NCBI RefSeq assembly: GCF_021216675.1
Contig: NZ_CP086120.1
Span: 1,302,001 to 1,366,000, forward strand
DNA from: Streptomyces gobiensis
GTDB taxonomy: Bacteria; Actinomycetota; Actinomycetes; Streptomycetales; Streptomycetaceae
DNA length: 64,000 bases
Direction of reading: 5' to 3'
The translations under genes and the position numbers were made by a program. Of the stretch, positions 47,294 to 57,654 are shown in pieces (position 1 is the first letter of the stretch; every line of letters starts with the position of its first letter). The notes under the pieces were generated by a model. It was not told where the DNA came from. It did not search any database and saw only the letters and a list, made by a program, of their open reading frames with translations.

Positions 47294-48522
47294 TCCACCA
47301 GATCCCGGACGACCGCGTCGGCCAGGAGCCGCCCTCTCAGGGTCAGCGCGGCCCGGCCGCTGTCGTACGCGTCGGGCCGCAGGAGACCGTCCCCCAGCGC
47401 CCGCCGCGCGGCCGCCGCCCCAGCGGGGGCGAGGAGATCCAGCGGGCATCCCTCCACCAGCCGCAGCTCAAGGAGGACCCGCTCAATGCGACGGTCCTGT
47501 GCCGTGAGGACTTCCCGCCCCGCCCCCGGCGACCGCCCTTCCGCGAGGGCCTGCGCGTACGCACCCGGATGCTTGACGTTCCACCACCGCACCCCACCGA
47601 CATGGCTGTGCGCTCCGGGGCCCGCGCCCCACCAGTCCGCACCGGTCCAGTACAGCTCATTGTGCCGACAGCGGCCTCGGTCGGTCGTCGCCCAGTTGGA
47701 CACCTCGTACCAGCCGAAGCCCGCGGCCGACAGCGCCTCCTCGGCGATGAGATAGCGATCGGCGTGCACATCATCATCGGTCATCGGCACCTCACCACGG
47801 CGGATGCGCCGGGCGAGCTGCGTACCCTCCTCGACGATCAGCGCATACGCGGAGACATGATCCGGCCCGGCGCCGATCGCGGCGGCCAGCGATGCCCGCC
47901 AGTCATCGTCGCTCTCCCCCGGCGTGCCATAGATCAGGTCCAGATTGACGTGCTCAAACCCGGCCGCCCGTGCCTCGGCGACACAGGCCTCCGGGCGGCC
48001 CGGCGTGTGTGTACGGTCCAGCACCTTCAGCACATGCTGCCGGGCGCTCTGCATCCCGAACGAGACCCGGTTGAAGCCCGCCTCCCGCAGCCGGGCCAGA
48101 TACGCCGGGTCCACGGACTCGGGATTCGCCTCCGTCGTGATCTCCGCGCCTTCCGCAAGGCCGAACTCATCCCGGATCGCGGCGAGCATCCGCCCCAGGT
48201 CCGCGGCGGGCAGCAGCGTCGGGGTGCCGCCCCCGACGAACACGGTCTCGACCGGCCGGGGATCATCTCCCAGCACCTTGCGGGCGAGCCGGATCTCCTC
48301 GGCGAGCGTCTCGGCGTAGTTGTCCCGTGAGGCGAGTGCGCCGCCGGAGCCGCGCAGCTCACTGGCCGTGTAGGTGTTGAAGTCGCAGTAGCCGCAGCGC
48401 GTCGCGCAGTACGGCACATGCAGATAGAAGCCGAGCGGGCGCTCGGCGCTGCCCTCCAGGGCATGTGCGGGCAGCGTCCCGTCGTCGGGCATGGGGTGCC
48501 CATCGGGCAGTGCGGATGGCAT
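47290..48522 (-). CDS. hemW: HemW radical-SAM protein (coproporphyrinogen oxidase-like)
   Basis: A 410-residue radical-SAM enzyme now seen as a haem chaperone, not the oxidase its name suggested. It has HVPYCATRCGYCDFNTY (the C-x3-C-x2-C iron-sulphur motif), VFVGGGTPTLLP, TTEANPESVD, NRVSFGMQSA and WWGAGPGAHSHVGGVRWWN, and a C-terminal HemN_C domain. The ATG at 48522 is the most economical start; 48540 is an alternative. Beyond it the upstream sequence is a repeat. Confidence 0.93.
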   Translation of the reverse strand: MPSALPDGHPMPDDGTLPAHALEGSAERPLGFYLHVPYCATRCGYCDFNTYTASELRGSGGALASRDNYAETLAEEIRLARKVLGDDPRPVETVFVGGGTPTLLPAADLGRMLAAIRDEFGLAEGAEITTEANPESVDPAYLARLREAGFNRVSFGMQSARQHVLKVLDRTHTPGRPEACVAEARAAGFEHVNLDLIYGTPGESDDDWRASLAAAIGAGPDHVSAYALIVEEGTQLARRIRRGEVPMTDDDVHADRYLIAEEALSAAGFGWYEVSNWATTDRGRCRHNELYWTGADWWGAGPGAHSHVGGVRWWNVKHPGAYAQALAEGRSPGAGREVLTAQDRRIERVLLELRLVEGCPLDLLAPAGAAAARRALGDGLLRPDAYDSGRAALTLRGRLLADAVVRDLVD

Positions 48523-48559
48523 ACGCCCATTGTCCGGCATCCGTACCCGCCCCAGGCCC

Positions 48560-48850
48560 GGCGGCGGGTTTCCCCTATGCCGCCCCTTCCCGGCTGTACC
48601 GATATGCCGCTCCGCCGCACGGCGGGGCTTCGCCCGGCTGCGGGGGTGCCGGTGGTGGGTTTCCCCGTACCCCGCCCCTTCCCGTAACCGGGGCTTTGCC
48701 CCGGGGCCCCGGGGTTGGCCCTGTGCGGGCCGTGGCCGGGTTGTGCCCACCCACAGCCCCTCGCGGGGCTGCGAGTGCCCACAACACGGGGCGGGGGTCT
48801 GGGGGCGTCAGCCCCCAGTTTCGGGAAGGGGCTGGGTTAGGGGAACTCCC
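48560..48850. repeat. Intergenic repeat, copy B
   Basis: The 464-base gap between hemW and fadD contains no gene. This block repeats copy A at 43047-43345 with scattered substitutions and one internal length difference. Shared runs include CCGATATGC, GGCTGCGGGGGTGCCG, the pair TTGTGCCCACC and GTGCCCACAACAC, and GTTTCGGGAAGGGG. The remaining 130 bases toward fadD are also GC-rich, with a short duplicated GGCGCCGTTAAG. Confidence 0.75.
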
Positions 48851-48986
48851 TCCGCCGACAGCGGCGCTCAGCCACTACCGACGGACGGAGTCCAGAGCTG
48901 GGAAGCCCTCGAGGCGCCCCCGGCGCCGAGAGGCGCGAGGGCGCCGTTAAGGAGGGGCGGGCGCCGTTAAGAAGGGTGCCTCCCTC

Positions 48987-50879
48987 TTACGCCTCGCGGG
49001 AGCCCTCGTACATCTCCTCCAGCAGATGGCCGAACTCCCGCTCCACCACCGGCCGCTTAAGCTTCAGGCTCGGCGTGAGCTCACCATGCTCGACATCGAG
49101 ATCACGCGGCAGGATCCGGAACTGCTTGATCGTCTGCCAGCGCTGCAGCCCCTCATTGAGCCGATCCACATAGCCGCTGATCAGCTCGCGCACCTGTTCC
49201 GAGCCGACGACCTCCGCATAGCTCTTGCCGTCCAGACCGTGCTCCTCCGCCCAGCCCATGATGGCCACCTCGTCGAGGGCGATCAGCGCGGTGCAGAAGT
49301 TACGGTCGGCGCCGTGCACCATGATGCTGGAGACGTACGGACACACCGCCTTGAACTGCCCCTCGACCTCGGCCGGGGCGACGTACTTACCGCCGGAGGT
49401 CTTGAACATGTCCTTCTTGCGATCAGTGATCCGCAGATAGCCGTCGTCGGACAGCTCACCGATATCGCCGGTGTGGAGCCAGCCGTCGGGCTCCAGGACC
49501 TCGGCGGTCTTCTCCGGCAGCCCGTGGTAGCCCTGCATGATGCCCGGGCCACGCAGCAGGATCTCGCCGTCGTCGGCGATCCGGACCTCGCAGCCGGGCA
49601 GCGGCTTGCCCACGGTGCCGGTGCGGTAGGCCTCGCCGGGGTTGACGAAGCTGGCGGCGCTGGACTCGGTGAGGCCGTAGCCCTCCAGGATGTGGATGCC
49701 GGCGCCGGAGAAGAAGTAGCCGATGTCCGGAGCGAGCGCGGCCGAGCCGGAGACGGCGGCACGCAGTCTGCCGCCGAAGGCGTCCCGCAGCTTGGTGTAG
49801 ACGAGCTTGTCAGCGATGGCGTGCTTGAACTTGAGTCCACTCGGCGCGGAAGCGGTACCCGTGCGGCGAAGGTTCTCCTGGGTGACCCTGCCGTACTCCC
49901 GGGCAACTTCCGCCGCCCACTTGAAGATCTTGTACTTGGCGCCCCCGGCCGCCCGCGCCTTGGTGGCGACTCCGTTGTAGACCTTCTCGAAGATGCGTGG
50001 CACCGCGGCCATATAGGTCGGCTGGACAACGGGCAGATTCTCAATGATCTTGTCGATACGGCCGTCGACGGCCGTGACATGACCGGCTTCGATCTGAGCG
50101 GCGGTCAGTACCTTGCCGAAGACATGCGCCAGCGGAAGCCACAGGTACTGCACATCTTCGCTGGCCACAAGCCCTGCCTGGACGATCGCCTTGGCCATGT
50201 ACGACCAGCAGTCATGCGGCAGCCGCACGCCCTTGGGTTTACCGGTGGTGCCCGAGGTGTAGATGAGAGTCGCCAGCTGGTCGGGCTGGAGTGAGGCGAC
50301 GCTGTCCTTGACACAGTTGGGGTGCTTCTCCAGATACGCCGAGCCGCGCTGCATCAGCTCGTCCAAGCTGAGCACCCAGCCCTCCGGGTCAGCGAGGTCC
50401 GTACGGCCCTCCCCCTCAGCGTCGATCAGCACGACATGCTTGAGATTGGGCAGCTCGGCACGGCGTTCCCGCACCTTGGCGAGCTGAGTGGTGTCCTCGG
50501 CGATCACCACTTGGCTCTCGGAGTCAGCGAGGATGTACGCCGTCTCCTCGGCGTTGGTGCTGGGGTAGACGGTGGTGGTGGCCGCTCCCGCGCAGAGGAT
50601 GCCCAGGTCGGAGAGGATCCAGTCGACCCGGGTGTTGGAGGCGATCGCGACCCGCTGCTCGGGCTGCACGCCCAGATCCATCAGTCCGGCGGCAATGGCG
50701 AAAACCCGCTCTGCCGCCTCAGCCCAGCTGTACGATTTCCACTCGTCCGGTCCCTCACCGGTGGCGGGGGGCACGGGGTAACGGTACGCCTCTCCGGCCG
50801 GGGTGGCTTCGATCCGCTCCAGGAAGAGCGTCGCCACGGAGGGCGGCCGGTTTTCGATCATTGATTGCGTGTCGGTCAC
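48987..50879 (-). CDS. fadD: Long-chain fatty acid--CoA ligase
   Basis: A 630-residue adenylate-forming enzyme that activates long fatty acids to CoA thioesters at the membrane. It shows the ATP loop YTSGTTGKPKGVRLPHD, the acyl-chain region LEGYGLTESSAA, DGWLHTGDIGEL and the C-terminal ITDRKKDMFKTSGGKYVAPAEVE with the catalytic Lys region. The long form with an N-terminal helix matches the FACL/FadD15 type common in actinobacteria. It is transcribed alone. Confidence 0.92.
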   Translation of the reverse strand: MTDTQSMIENRPPSVATLFLERIEATPAGEAYRYPVPPATGEGPDEWKSYSWAEAAERVFAIAAGLMDLGVQPEQRVAIASNTRVDWILSDLGILCAGAATTTVYPSTNAEETAYILADSESQVVIAEDTTQLAKVRERRAELPNLKHVVLIDAEGEGRTDLADPEGWVLSLDELMQRGSAYLEKHPNCVKDSVASLQPDQLATLIYTSGTTGKPKGVRLPHDCWSYMAKAIVQAGLVASEDVQYLWLPLAHVFGKVLTAAQIEAGHVTAVDGRIDKIIENLPVVQPTYMAAVPRIFEKVYNGVATKARAAGGAKYKIFKWAAEVAREYGRVTQENLRRTGTASAPSGLKFKHAIADKLVYTKLRDAFGGRLRAAVSGSAALAPDIGYFFSGAGIHILEGYGLTESSAASFVNPGEAYRTGTVGKPLPGCEVRIADDGEILLRGPGIMQGYHGLPEKTAEVLEPDGWLHTGDIGELSDDGYLRITDRKKDMFKTSGGKYVAPAEVEGQFKAVCPYVSSIMVHGADRNFCTALIALDEVAIMGWAEEHGLDGKSYAEVVGSEQVRELISGYVDRLNEGLQRWQTIKQFRILPRDLDVEHGELTPSLKLKRPVVEREFGHLLEEMYEGSREA

Positions 50880-51043
50880 GACATCCTCCGGGGCCCGCTG
50901 CTTTGCTGGTGACTCACGAGTAACTCTCGAGCGGTGATCAGACTAGAGGCCCCGGCCCCCGTACGTAAGGGGCTGTGACCTGCCCAATTTGAGTCACCGA
51001 AGGTAGCCGCACGCGCACCGCGAGCAAACGGCCCGCCCCGGCG

Positions 51044-51364
51044 TCAGCCGACGGGCAGGCCACCCAGCAACGAGTTCCCGCCATCGCCCGCGAGGAGCGG
51101 GTTCAGGGTGGTAGTGGTGTCGCACACCTGCTCCACCACGCCACCCGGCTGAAGGTCGTACTTCGGGTAGCGCTCCCCGAGGTCCACCGTGACGTTGTCC
51201 GCGGACGTGTTCAGGCCCTTGAGCGTGCCGCAGACCAGGCCGTCTTCGGCCAGTGCGGATTTCAGAGCGAGCCCGCCCTGGTCGGCTGCCGACACCGGCG
51301 AAGCCGCGACGCCCACGGCCATCATGGAGCCGACGACGACAGCGGCGGCCTTCGAGTTCCTCAC
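51044..51364 (-). CDS. Small secreted protein
   Basis: A 106-residue exported protein. The signal peptide (KAAAVVVGSMMAVGVAASPVSA) ends at about residue 26. The mature part has two cysteines (45 and 81), likely a disulfide, and ends in a Gly/Leu-rich NPLLAGDGGNSLLGGLPVG. The size and composition recall small surface proteins of aerial hyphae, but it is not a recognisable chaplin or rodlin. No neighbours suggest a role. Confidence 0.75.
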   Translation of the reverse strand: MRNSKAAAVVVGSMMAVGVAASPVSAADQGGLALKSALAEDGLVCGTLKGLNTSADNVTVDLGERYPKYDLQPGGVVEQVCDTTTTLNPLLAGDGGNSLLGGLPVG

Positions 51365-51474
51365 TTCAGTATCCCTTCCGTAGCGACATCCGCCCTACGT
51401 AACGAGACGCATCCGCATCTGGGATCACTGAAACCAAACGGTTTCCGCCAACTCACCCGAACAGCCGCAGCGGC

Positions 51475-53349
51475 TTATTTCTTGGACTTGGCCTCGCCGC
51501 CGCTGTCATCGGTGGAGAGAGCAGCGATGAAGGCTTCCTGGGGGACCTCCACCCGGCCCACGACCTTCATCCGCTTCTTGCCTTCCTTCTGCTTCTCCAG
51601 CAGCTTCCGCTTACGGGAGATGTCACCGCCGTAGCACTTGGCGAGAACGTCCTTGCGGATCGCGCGGACGGTCTCCCGGGCGATGACCCGGGCGCCGATG
51701 GCGGCCTGGATCGGCACCTCGAAGTGCTGCCGCGGAATGAGCTCACGCAGCTTCGTGGCCATGCGGACCCCGTACGCGTACGCCTTGTCCTTGTGGACGA
51801 TCGCGGAGAACGCGTCCACCTTGTCGCCGTGCAGCAGGATGTCGACCTTGACCAGGTCTGCGGACTGCTCGCCGGTGGGCTCGTAGTCGAGCGAGGCGTA
51901 GCCACGGGTCTTGGACTTGAGGGCGTCGAAGAAGTCGAAGACGATCTCGGCGAGCGGCAGGGTGTAGCGCAGCTCCACCCGGTCCTCGGAGAGGTAGTCC
52001 ATGCCCTGGAGGTTGCCACGGCGGGACTGGCACAGCTCCATGATCGCGCCGACGAACTCGCTGGGGGCCAGCAGCGTCGCGCGGACCATCGGCTCATGGA
52101 CCTTGTCAATCTTGCCGGTGGGGAACTCGCTGGGGTTGGTGACGACATGCTCGGTGCCGTCCTCCATGTCCACCCGGTAGATCACATTGGGCGCGGTAGC
52201 GATCAGATCAAGCCCGAACTCGCGCTCCAGCCGCTCCCGGATCACCTCAAGGTGGAGCAGCCCGAGGAAGCCGACGCGGAAGCCGAAGCCAAGGGCGGCC
52301 GAGGTCTCCGGCTCGTAGACCAGCGCGGCGTCATTGAGCTGGAGCTTGTCCAGGGCGTCGCGCAGCTCCGGGTAGTCGGAGCCGTCCAGCGGATAGAGGC
52401 CGGAGAAGACCATCGGCTTGGGGTCCTTGTAACCGGCCAGCGCCTGGGTGGCGCCCTTGTGCTGCTGGGTGATGGTGTCGCCGACCTTGGACTGGCGGAC
52501 ATCCTTCACACCAGTGATCAGATAGCCCACCTCGCCGACGCTGAGCCCGTCCGCAGGGGTCATCTCGGGCGAGTTCGTGCCGATCTCCAGCAGCTCATGG
52601 GTGGCGTTGGTGGACATCATCCTGATGCGCTCGCGCCGGTTGAGCTGACCGTCGACGACCTTCACATAGGTCACCACGCCCCGGTAGGAGTCATAGACCG
52701 AGTCGAAGATCATCGCACGGGCGGGGGCGTCCTTGACACCGACCGGGGCCGGGACGAGCTTGACGACCTCGTCCAGCAGCTCTTCGACACCCTCGCCCGT
52801 CTTGGCGGAGACCTTCAGCACATCCTCCGGCGCACAGCCGATGAGGTGCGCCAGCTCAGCGGCGAACTTCTCGGGCTGGGCGGCCGGGAGGTCGATCTTG
52901 TTGAGGACCGGGATGATCGTGAGGTCGTTCTCCATCGCCAGATAGAGGTTGGCGAGGGTCTGTGCCTCAATGCCCTGGGCCGCGTCCACCAGCAGAATGC
53001 AGCCCTCGCACGCGGCGAGGGAGCGGGAGACCTCATAGGTGAAGTCAACGTGGCCCGGGGTGTCGATCATATTGAGGATGTGCGGGCTGCCCTCGTCCTC
53101 GCCCTGCGTGGGCGACCAGGGCATCCGCACCGCCTGGGACTTGATCGTGATGCCGCGCTCACGCTCGATGTCCATACGGTCGAGATACTGGGCGCGCATC
53201 TGTCGCTGCTCGACGACGCCGGTGAGCTGGAGCATCCGGTCGGCAAGCGTCGACTTGCCGTGGTCGATGTGCGCGATGATGCAGAAGTTGCGAATCAGCG
53301 CCGGGTCGGTACGGCTCGGCTCCGGCACGTTCGAAGGGGTCGCGGGCAC
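51475..53349 (-). CDS. lepA: Elongation factor 4 (LepA)
   Basis: A 624-residue translational GTPase that back-translocates stalled ribosomes. It has G1 [13 protein letters not shown], switch I with [13 protein letters not shown]3 [13 protein letters not shown]4 NKIDLP, and the LepA-specific C-terminus ([26 protein letters not shown]). Position 5' to the divergent rpsT gene is conserved in streptomycetes. Confidence 0.98.
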   Translation of the reverse strand: MPATPSNVPEPSRTDPALIRNFCIIAHIDHGKSTLADRMLQLTGVVEQRQMRAQYLDRMDIERERGITIKSQAVRMPWSPTQGEDEGSPHILNMIDTPGHVDFTYEVSRSLAACEGCILLVDAAQGIEAQTLANLYLAMENDLTIIPVLNKIDLPAAQPEKFAAELAHLIGCAPEDVLKVSAKTGEGVEELLDEVVKLVPAPVGVKDAPARAMIFDSVYDSYRGVVTYVKVVDGQLNRRERIRMMSTNATHELLEIGTNSPEMTPADGLSVGEVGYLITGVKDVRQSKVGDTITQQHKGATQALAGYKDPKPMVFSGLYPLDGSDYPELRDALDKLQLNDAALVYEPETSAALGFGFRVGFLGLLHLEVIRERLEREFGLDLIATAPNVIYRVDMEDGTEHVVTNPSEFPTGKIDKVHEPMVRATLLAPSEFVGAIMELCQSRRGNLQGMDYLSEDRVELRYTLPLAEIVFDFFDALKSKTRGYASLDYEPTGEQSADLVKVDILLHGDKVDAFSAIVHKDKAYAYGVRMATKLRELIPRQHFEVPIQAAIGARVIARETVRAIRKDVLAKCYGGDISRKRKLLEKQKEGKKRMKVVGRVEVPQEAFIAALSTDDSGGEAKSKK

Positions 53350-53537
53350 GCAGGGGTCCTGTCAGGGTCATGGCTCGGATCGATACGTCGGTTCCTATGG
53401 TCCCATGAGAGGCGTGCAAGGTCCGGATTGGGAGGCCGAAGGGCCTGCTGGTAGGCTGGGCGACTGTGCCTGGTGCCCTCTTTCATAGGTCCACACCGGC
53501 ACCGAAACAAATTCTCCGAACCTGAAAAGGCTCATTC

Positions 53538-53804
53538 GTGGCGAACATCAAGTCCCAGATCAAGCGGATCAAGACCAACGAGAAGGCCCGCCAGCGCAAC
53601 AAGGCGGTCAAGTCCGAGCTCAAGACCGCGATCCGCCGGGTGCGCGAGGCCGTTGCTTCCGGTGAGGCCGAGAAGGCCACCGAGGCCGCTCGTACCGCGT
53701 CCCGCAAGCTCGACAAGGCCGTCAGCAAGGGCGTGCTGCACAAGAACAACGCCGCCAACAAGAAGTCGGCGCTGGCCCAGCAGGTCGCCTCGCTTCAGAA
53801 GTGA
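53538..53804 (+). CDS. rpsT: 30S ribosomal protein S20
   Basis: An 88-residue basic, helical protein of the small subunit: [38 protein letters not shown], then [27 protein letters not shown]. It binds 16S rRNA early in assembly. The start at 53538 is GTG, and the length is typical. It is divergent from lepA and followed by a hairpin. Confidence 0.98.
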   Translation: MANIKSQIKRIKTNEKARQRNKAVKSELKTAIRRVREAVASGEAEKATEAARTASRKLDKAVSKGVLHKNNAANKKSALAQQVASLQK

Positions 53805-53959
53805 TCCGCGGGGGCTCCGGCCCCCTTCCGCCGGTACGGGCTCAGCGGCCCCCTCTCTCTAGCCGCTCCGACCGGTACACAACCCAAAGCGCCGCACGCG
53901 GCCTGCGTTCGCCACGCGGGTGCGGTGCACTCAGCAGGATCTGTCAGGACCTTGTCCGG

Positions 53960-53998
53960 AGGCCCCGCGTCCCCTTTCCCCAGGGGGTGTTGGGGCCT
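53960..53998 (+). terminator. Hairpin downstream of rpsT
   Basis: AGGCCCC (53960-53966) pairs with GGGGCCT (53992-53998), and the interior adds CCCC/GGGG pairs, followed by TTC. It lies 156 bases after the rpsT stop in the 223-base gap before the next gene, which otherwise holds nothing identifiable. Confidence 0.5.
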
Positions 53999-54027
53999 TC
54001 GGTGTGCCGACGGGTATGTTTCTTCGC

Positions 54028-54927
54028 ATGTCCATACCGGGGGAACAGCCAAACCCTTACGCGCAGTCCGGCTCACATCCGTATACGCAGCCGCAGCCCA
54101 CCATGGCCTACGGAGCGGCGATGCCGCCGCCCGCGCCACCAGGGCCACCCGCCGCACCACCCTCCCCACCGCGCAAGGGTCTGCCCGGCTGGCTGTGGGG
54201 CGTAAGCGGGGCCTTTCTCGCCTCGGCCGTCTGGACCGCAGCGATGATCGCCACCGGTGGCTTCGGGGAGAAGGAGCCCGAGTCCGATCTGGCGGGCTAC
54301 CACTTCCACAGCGATATGTGCCGGGCCTTCGACCGCTCCGCCCTGCGGGGGCACTACTCGGAGGACACGGACCGCGAACCCACCCAGTACTCATCCGAGC
54401 AGGACGCCCTGGACTCCAGCTACTGCAGCGTCCGGCTGAAAGCGCCCGGCGCCCGCAGCTACGACACAACGTATGTGAGCTTCCAGGTGGCCTGGCACAA
54501 GAGGGCCAATCCGGAGGGCGAGTTCGAGGCTCGGATGCGGGAGTACGAGCACCGCGAGAGCAAGACCGCGGACTATGAGGTCGAGGCGGTCGACGGGCTC
54601 GGTGAGGAAGCCTTTCTGATCACCGACCGGAGCAAGCGCAGCGACAAGGTGCGCTGGGCCAAGCTGGCGGTGCGGGACGGCTGGGTGGAAACCACGCTGG
54701 ACTGGAACGACCTGTCCAGCGCCACCAGGACCGAGCAGCCGACCAAGGACCGGCTCCGGGACATGCTGACGTCCGATACGAAGGCCACGCTTGAGGCGCT
54801 GAAGAAGGAGCCGGAAGGCTCGGCGGGCTCAGCGGACGCGGACGACGCCGATGACGCGGACAGCCCTGACGACTCCAGCACCCCGGAAAACACCGCGCCG
54901 CCCAAGCGCGGCGAGGGCGATATCTGA
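54028..54927 (+). CDS. Single-span membrane protein, hypothetical
   Basis: A 299-residue protein. The N-terminal 50 residues are Pro/Gln-rich and cytoplasmic, followed by one membrane span (GLPGWLWGVSGAFLASAVWTAAMIATGG). The outside domain contains HFHSDMCRAFDRSAL and SSYCSVRLKAP, with two cysteines, and ends in a low-complexity Asp/Ala/Ser tail. It has no known function. The ATG at 54028 has no evident ribosome site; ATG 54016 is an alternative. Confidence 0.72.
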   Translation: MSIPGEQPNPYAQSGSHPYTQPQPTMAYGAAMPPPAPPGPPAAPPSPPRKGLPGWLWGVSGAFLASAVWTAAMIATGGFGEKEPESDLAGYHFHSDMCRAFDRSALRGHYSEDTDREPTQYSSEQDALDSSYCSVRLKAPGARSYDTTYVSFQVAWHKRANPEGEFEARMREYEHRESKTADYEVEAVDGLGEEAFLITDRSKRSDKVRWAKLAVRDGWVETTLDWNDLSSATRTEQPTKDRLRDMLTSDTKATLEALKKEPEGSAGSADADDADDADSPDDSSTPENTAPPKRGEGDI

Positions 54928-54938
54928 AGCAGTCTGAG

Positions 54939-55943
54939 TCAGCGGGAGCGAGCGGCCCGGGAGATGGTGACCACCGCCTTCTCCAGGGCATACGCCGGGT
55001 CGTATCCGCCGCCCTTGATCGCCGCGTCGGCCTCCGCCACGGCACGCAATGCCACGGCCACGCCATCCGCGGACCAGCCCCGCATCTGCTGCCGGACCCG
55101 GTCGATCTTCCACGGGGGCATACCCAGCTCCCGGGCGAGATCGCCCGGACGCATTCCGCCGGGCGCGGAGGCCAGCTTGCCGATGGCCCGCACGCCCTGG
55201 GCCAGGGCGCTGGTGACCAGAACCGGGGCCACCCCGGTGGCCAGCGCCCAGCGCAGGGTCTCCAGCGCCTCAGCGGCCCGGCCCTCAACGGCCCGGTCCG
55301 CGACGGCGAAGCTGGATGCCTCGGCGCGGCCCGTGTAGTAACGGGCGACGACCACCTCGTCGATGGTGCCCTCGATATCCGCGGTGAGCTGCGCACAGGC
55401 CGAGGCCAGCTCGCGCAGATCGCTGCCTATGGCGTCGACCAGGGCCTGGCAGGCCTCCGGGGTGGCCGAGCGGCCCACCGAACGGAACTCACCCCGTACA
55501 AACGCCAGCCGGTCGGCGGGCTTGGTCATCTTGGCGCAGGCGACCTCCCGGGCGCCCGCCTTGCGGGCGGCGTCCAGCAGCCCCTTGCCCTTGGCGCCCC
55601 CGGCGTGCACCAGCACCAGGGTGATCTCCTCGGCGGGGGCGGCGATATACGCCTTGACGTCCTTGACCGTATCCGCGGGCAGATCCTGCGCCTGCCGTAT
55701 GACGACGACCTTGCGCTCGGCGAAGAGCGAAGGACTGGTCAGCTCGGCGAGCGTGCCGGGCTGAAGCTCGCCGGGCGCGAGGTCCCGTACATCGGTGTCC
55801 GCGTCGGCGGCGCGGGCGGCATCGATCACTTGCCGCACGGCACGGTCAAGGAGCAGATCCTCCTGGCCGACGGCGAGCGTCAGGGGCGCGAGCAGGTCCT
55901 CGGACGGGGACTTCTTGGTCTTCGGGGGCATCGCGTCCAGCAT
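54939..55943 (-). CDS. holA: DNA polymerase III subunit delta
   Basis: Clamp-loader wrench subunit, 334 residues, that opens the beta clamp during replication. Features are PLTLAVGQEDLLLDRAVRQVI, ELTSPSLFAERKVVVIRQAQDL, LVLVHAGGAKGKGLLDAARKAG and AVEGRAAEALETLRWALATGVAPVLV. The ATG at 55943 follows GAGGGG; an ATG at 55931 is also possible. The lepA-rpsT-holA order is characteristic of this region. Confidence 0.93.
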   Translation of the reverse strand: MLDAMPPKTKKSPSEDLLAPLTLAVGQEDLLLDRAVRQVIDAARAADADTDVRDLAPGELQPGTLAELTSPSLFAERKVVVIRQAQDLPADTVKDVKAYIAAPAEEITLVLVHAGGAKGKGLLDAARKAGAREVACAKMTKPADRLAFVRGEFRSVGRSATPEACQALVDAIGSDLRELASACAQLTADIEGTIDEVVVARYYTGRAEASSFAVADRAVEGRAAEALETLRWALATGVAPVLVTSALAQGVRAIGKLASAPGGMRPGDLARELGMPPWKIDRVRQQMRGWSADGVAVALRAVAEADAAIKGGGYDPAYALEKAVVTISRAARSR

Positions 55944-56014
55944 CCCACGCCCCTCGGACAGCCTTGGAAAGCCTCGGACGGCCTCGGAAAGTCTCGTACA
56001 GGCAGAATGACCCG

Positions 56015-56260
56015 GTGAACGATGTACATCATGTGCTGGTGCTACCCGACCGTGACGCCGCCGAGGAGGTAGCCGAGGAACTGACCGAGAGCTTTGCGCT
56101 CCCGCAGGAGCCGCAGTTGGTCCGCGACGCCCTGGCCGGGGAGGACGACGCGGAGGACGCCCAGTGGCTGGTCGTGATCGAGGATCCCGGGGCCTGCTGT
56201 GACCCGGCGAGACTGGATGCCTTGGCCGCCGGACACGATGGCTGGCTGGAGCGGGAGTAA
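56015..56260 (+). CDS. Small acidic hypothetical protein, 81 aa
   Basis: Starts at GTG 56015. The sequence [21 protein letters not shown], then [13 protein letters not shown] and [17 protein letters not shown], looks like a compact alpha/beta protein of the kind often found upstream of proA in streptomycetes. I know no function. Coding bias is strong. It is divergent from holA. Confidence 0.7.
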   Translation: MNDVHHVLVLPDRDAAEEVAEELTESFALPQEPQLVRDALAGEDDAEDAQWLVVIEDPGACCDPARLDALAAGHDGWLERE

Positions 56261-56331
56261 GGGGGCTCCCCGGCGTCTCGTACTGCGGACCCCTCGCTGG
56301 ACCGGTCACGCGACGTGGCTACGCTGCATAT

Positions 56332-57597
56332 ATGAGCCGCGCACTCCAGCCCACCCCCGTCCTCGACACCGCCCGCCGCGCCAAGCAGGCCGCCACCATA
56401 CTCGCCCCGCTGCCCCGCACCGCCCGGGACGAGGCGCTGCTCGCGATCGCCGACGCGCTGGTGACCCGTACGGGCGAGATCGTCGCCGCCAACAGCGAGG
56501 ACATCGCCAAGGCCCGCGCCGCCGGCACCCCCGAGGCGATCATCGACCGGCTCACCCTGAACCCCGAGCGGATCGCGGCCATCGCCGCCGATGTCCGCGA
56601 TGTGGTGGCCCTGCCCGACCCGGTCGGGGAGGTGGTACGCGGCTCGACCCTCCCCAACGGTCTGGAGCTCCGCCAGGTCCGGGTCCCGCTCGGTGTCGTC
56701 GGCATCATCTATGAGGCCCGCCCCAACGTCACCGTGGACGCCGCCGCGCTCTGCCTGAAGTCCGGCAACGCCGTACTGCTGCGCGGCTCGTCGTCCGCGT
56801 ATGCCTCGAACACGGCCCTGGTCACCGTCCTCCGGGACGCGGTAGCCGCCGTGGGGCTGCCCGCCGACGCTGTACAGCTCGTCCCCGGGGAGAGCCGGGA
56901 CAGCGTCACCGAGCTGATGACCGCCCGCGGTCTGGTGGATGTGCTGATCCCGCGCGGCGGCGCCTCGCTCATCAAGACGGTCGTCGAGGGCTCCACCGTC
57001 CCGGTCATCGAGACCGGCACCGGCAACTGCCATGTCTACGTCGATGAGCATGCCGATCTCGATATGGCGGTGGACATCCTGGTCAACGCCAAGGCCCAGC
57101 GCCCCAGCGTCTGCAACGCCGCCGAGACCGTCCTGGTGCACGCCGGGATCGCGGACGCCTTCCTGCCCCGCGCGCTGGCGGCGCTGACCGAGGCCGGGGT
57201 GACCGTGCACGGCGATGAGACATGGCAGAAAGCCAGCGACGCGGTGGTGCCCGCGACCGATGAGGACTGGGCCACCGAGTACCTCTCGTATGACATCGCC
57301 GCCGCCGTGGTGCCCGATCTGGACACCGCTGTCGCCCATATCCGGCGCTGGACCTCCGGACACACCGAGGCGATCATCACCCGGGACACGGCGGCCGCCC
57401 GCCAGTTCGTCTCCCTGGTGGACTCGACCGCGGTCATGGTCAATGCCTCCACCCGTTTCACCGACGGCAGTCAGTTCGGCTTCGGCGCGGAGATCGGCAT
57501 CTCGACACAGAAGCTGCACGCGCGCGGACCGATGGGGCTGCCGGAGCTGACCTCGACCAAATATGTGGTCACCGGTGATGGGCACGTGCGCGACTGA
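56332..57597 (+). CDS. proA: Glutamate-5-semialdehyde dehydrogenase (gamma-glutamyl phosphate reductase)
   Basis: Second enzyme of proline synthesis, reducing gamma-glutamyl phosphate with NADPH; 421 residues. It has the [35 protein letters not shown] region, [19 protein letters not shown] with the catalytic cysteine, and [19 protein letters not shown]. The proB partner gene is not in the window on this side. The start at 56332 has little leader and may be near the transcription start. Confidence 0.97.
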   Translation: MSRALQPTPVLDTARRAKQAATILAPLPRTARDEALLAIADALVTRTGEIVAANSEDIAKARAAGTPEAIIDRLTLNPERIAAIAADVRDVVALPDPVGEVVRGSTLPNGLELRQVRVPLGVVGIIYEARPNVTVDAAALCLKSGNAVLLRGSSSAYASNTALVTVLRDAVAAVGLPADAVQLVPGESRDSVTELMTARGLVDVLIPRGGASLIKTVVEGSTVPVIETGTGNCHVYVDEHADLDMAVDILVNAKAQRPSVCNAAETVLVHAGIADAFLPRALAALTEAGVTVHGDETWQKASDAVVPATDEDWATEYLSYDIAAAVVPDLDTAVAHIRRWTSGHTEAIITRDTAAARQFVSLVDSTAVMVNASTRFTDGSQFGFGAEIGISTQKLHARGPMGLPELTSTKYVVTGDGHVRD

Positions 57598-57654
57598 GGA
57601 AGGAATTCTTTTTCTCCCTGCCCCGATTGACCGAACCGGTCTAGGCTGGTTCAT

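Noticed and set aside
48560..48850. Insertion sequence remnant
   Set aside because: No transposase frame, no target duplication and no terminal inverted repeats of the IS type.
51724..53454. Plus-strand ORF opposite lepA
   Set aside because: An antisense shadow of a clear elongation factor gene.
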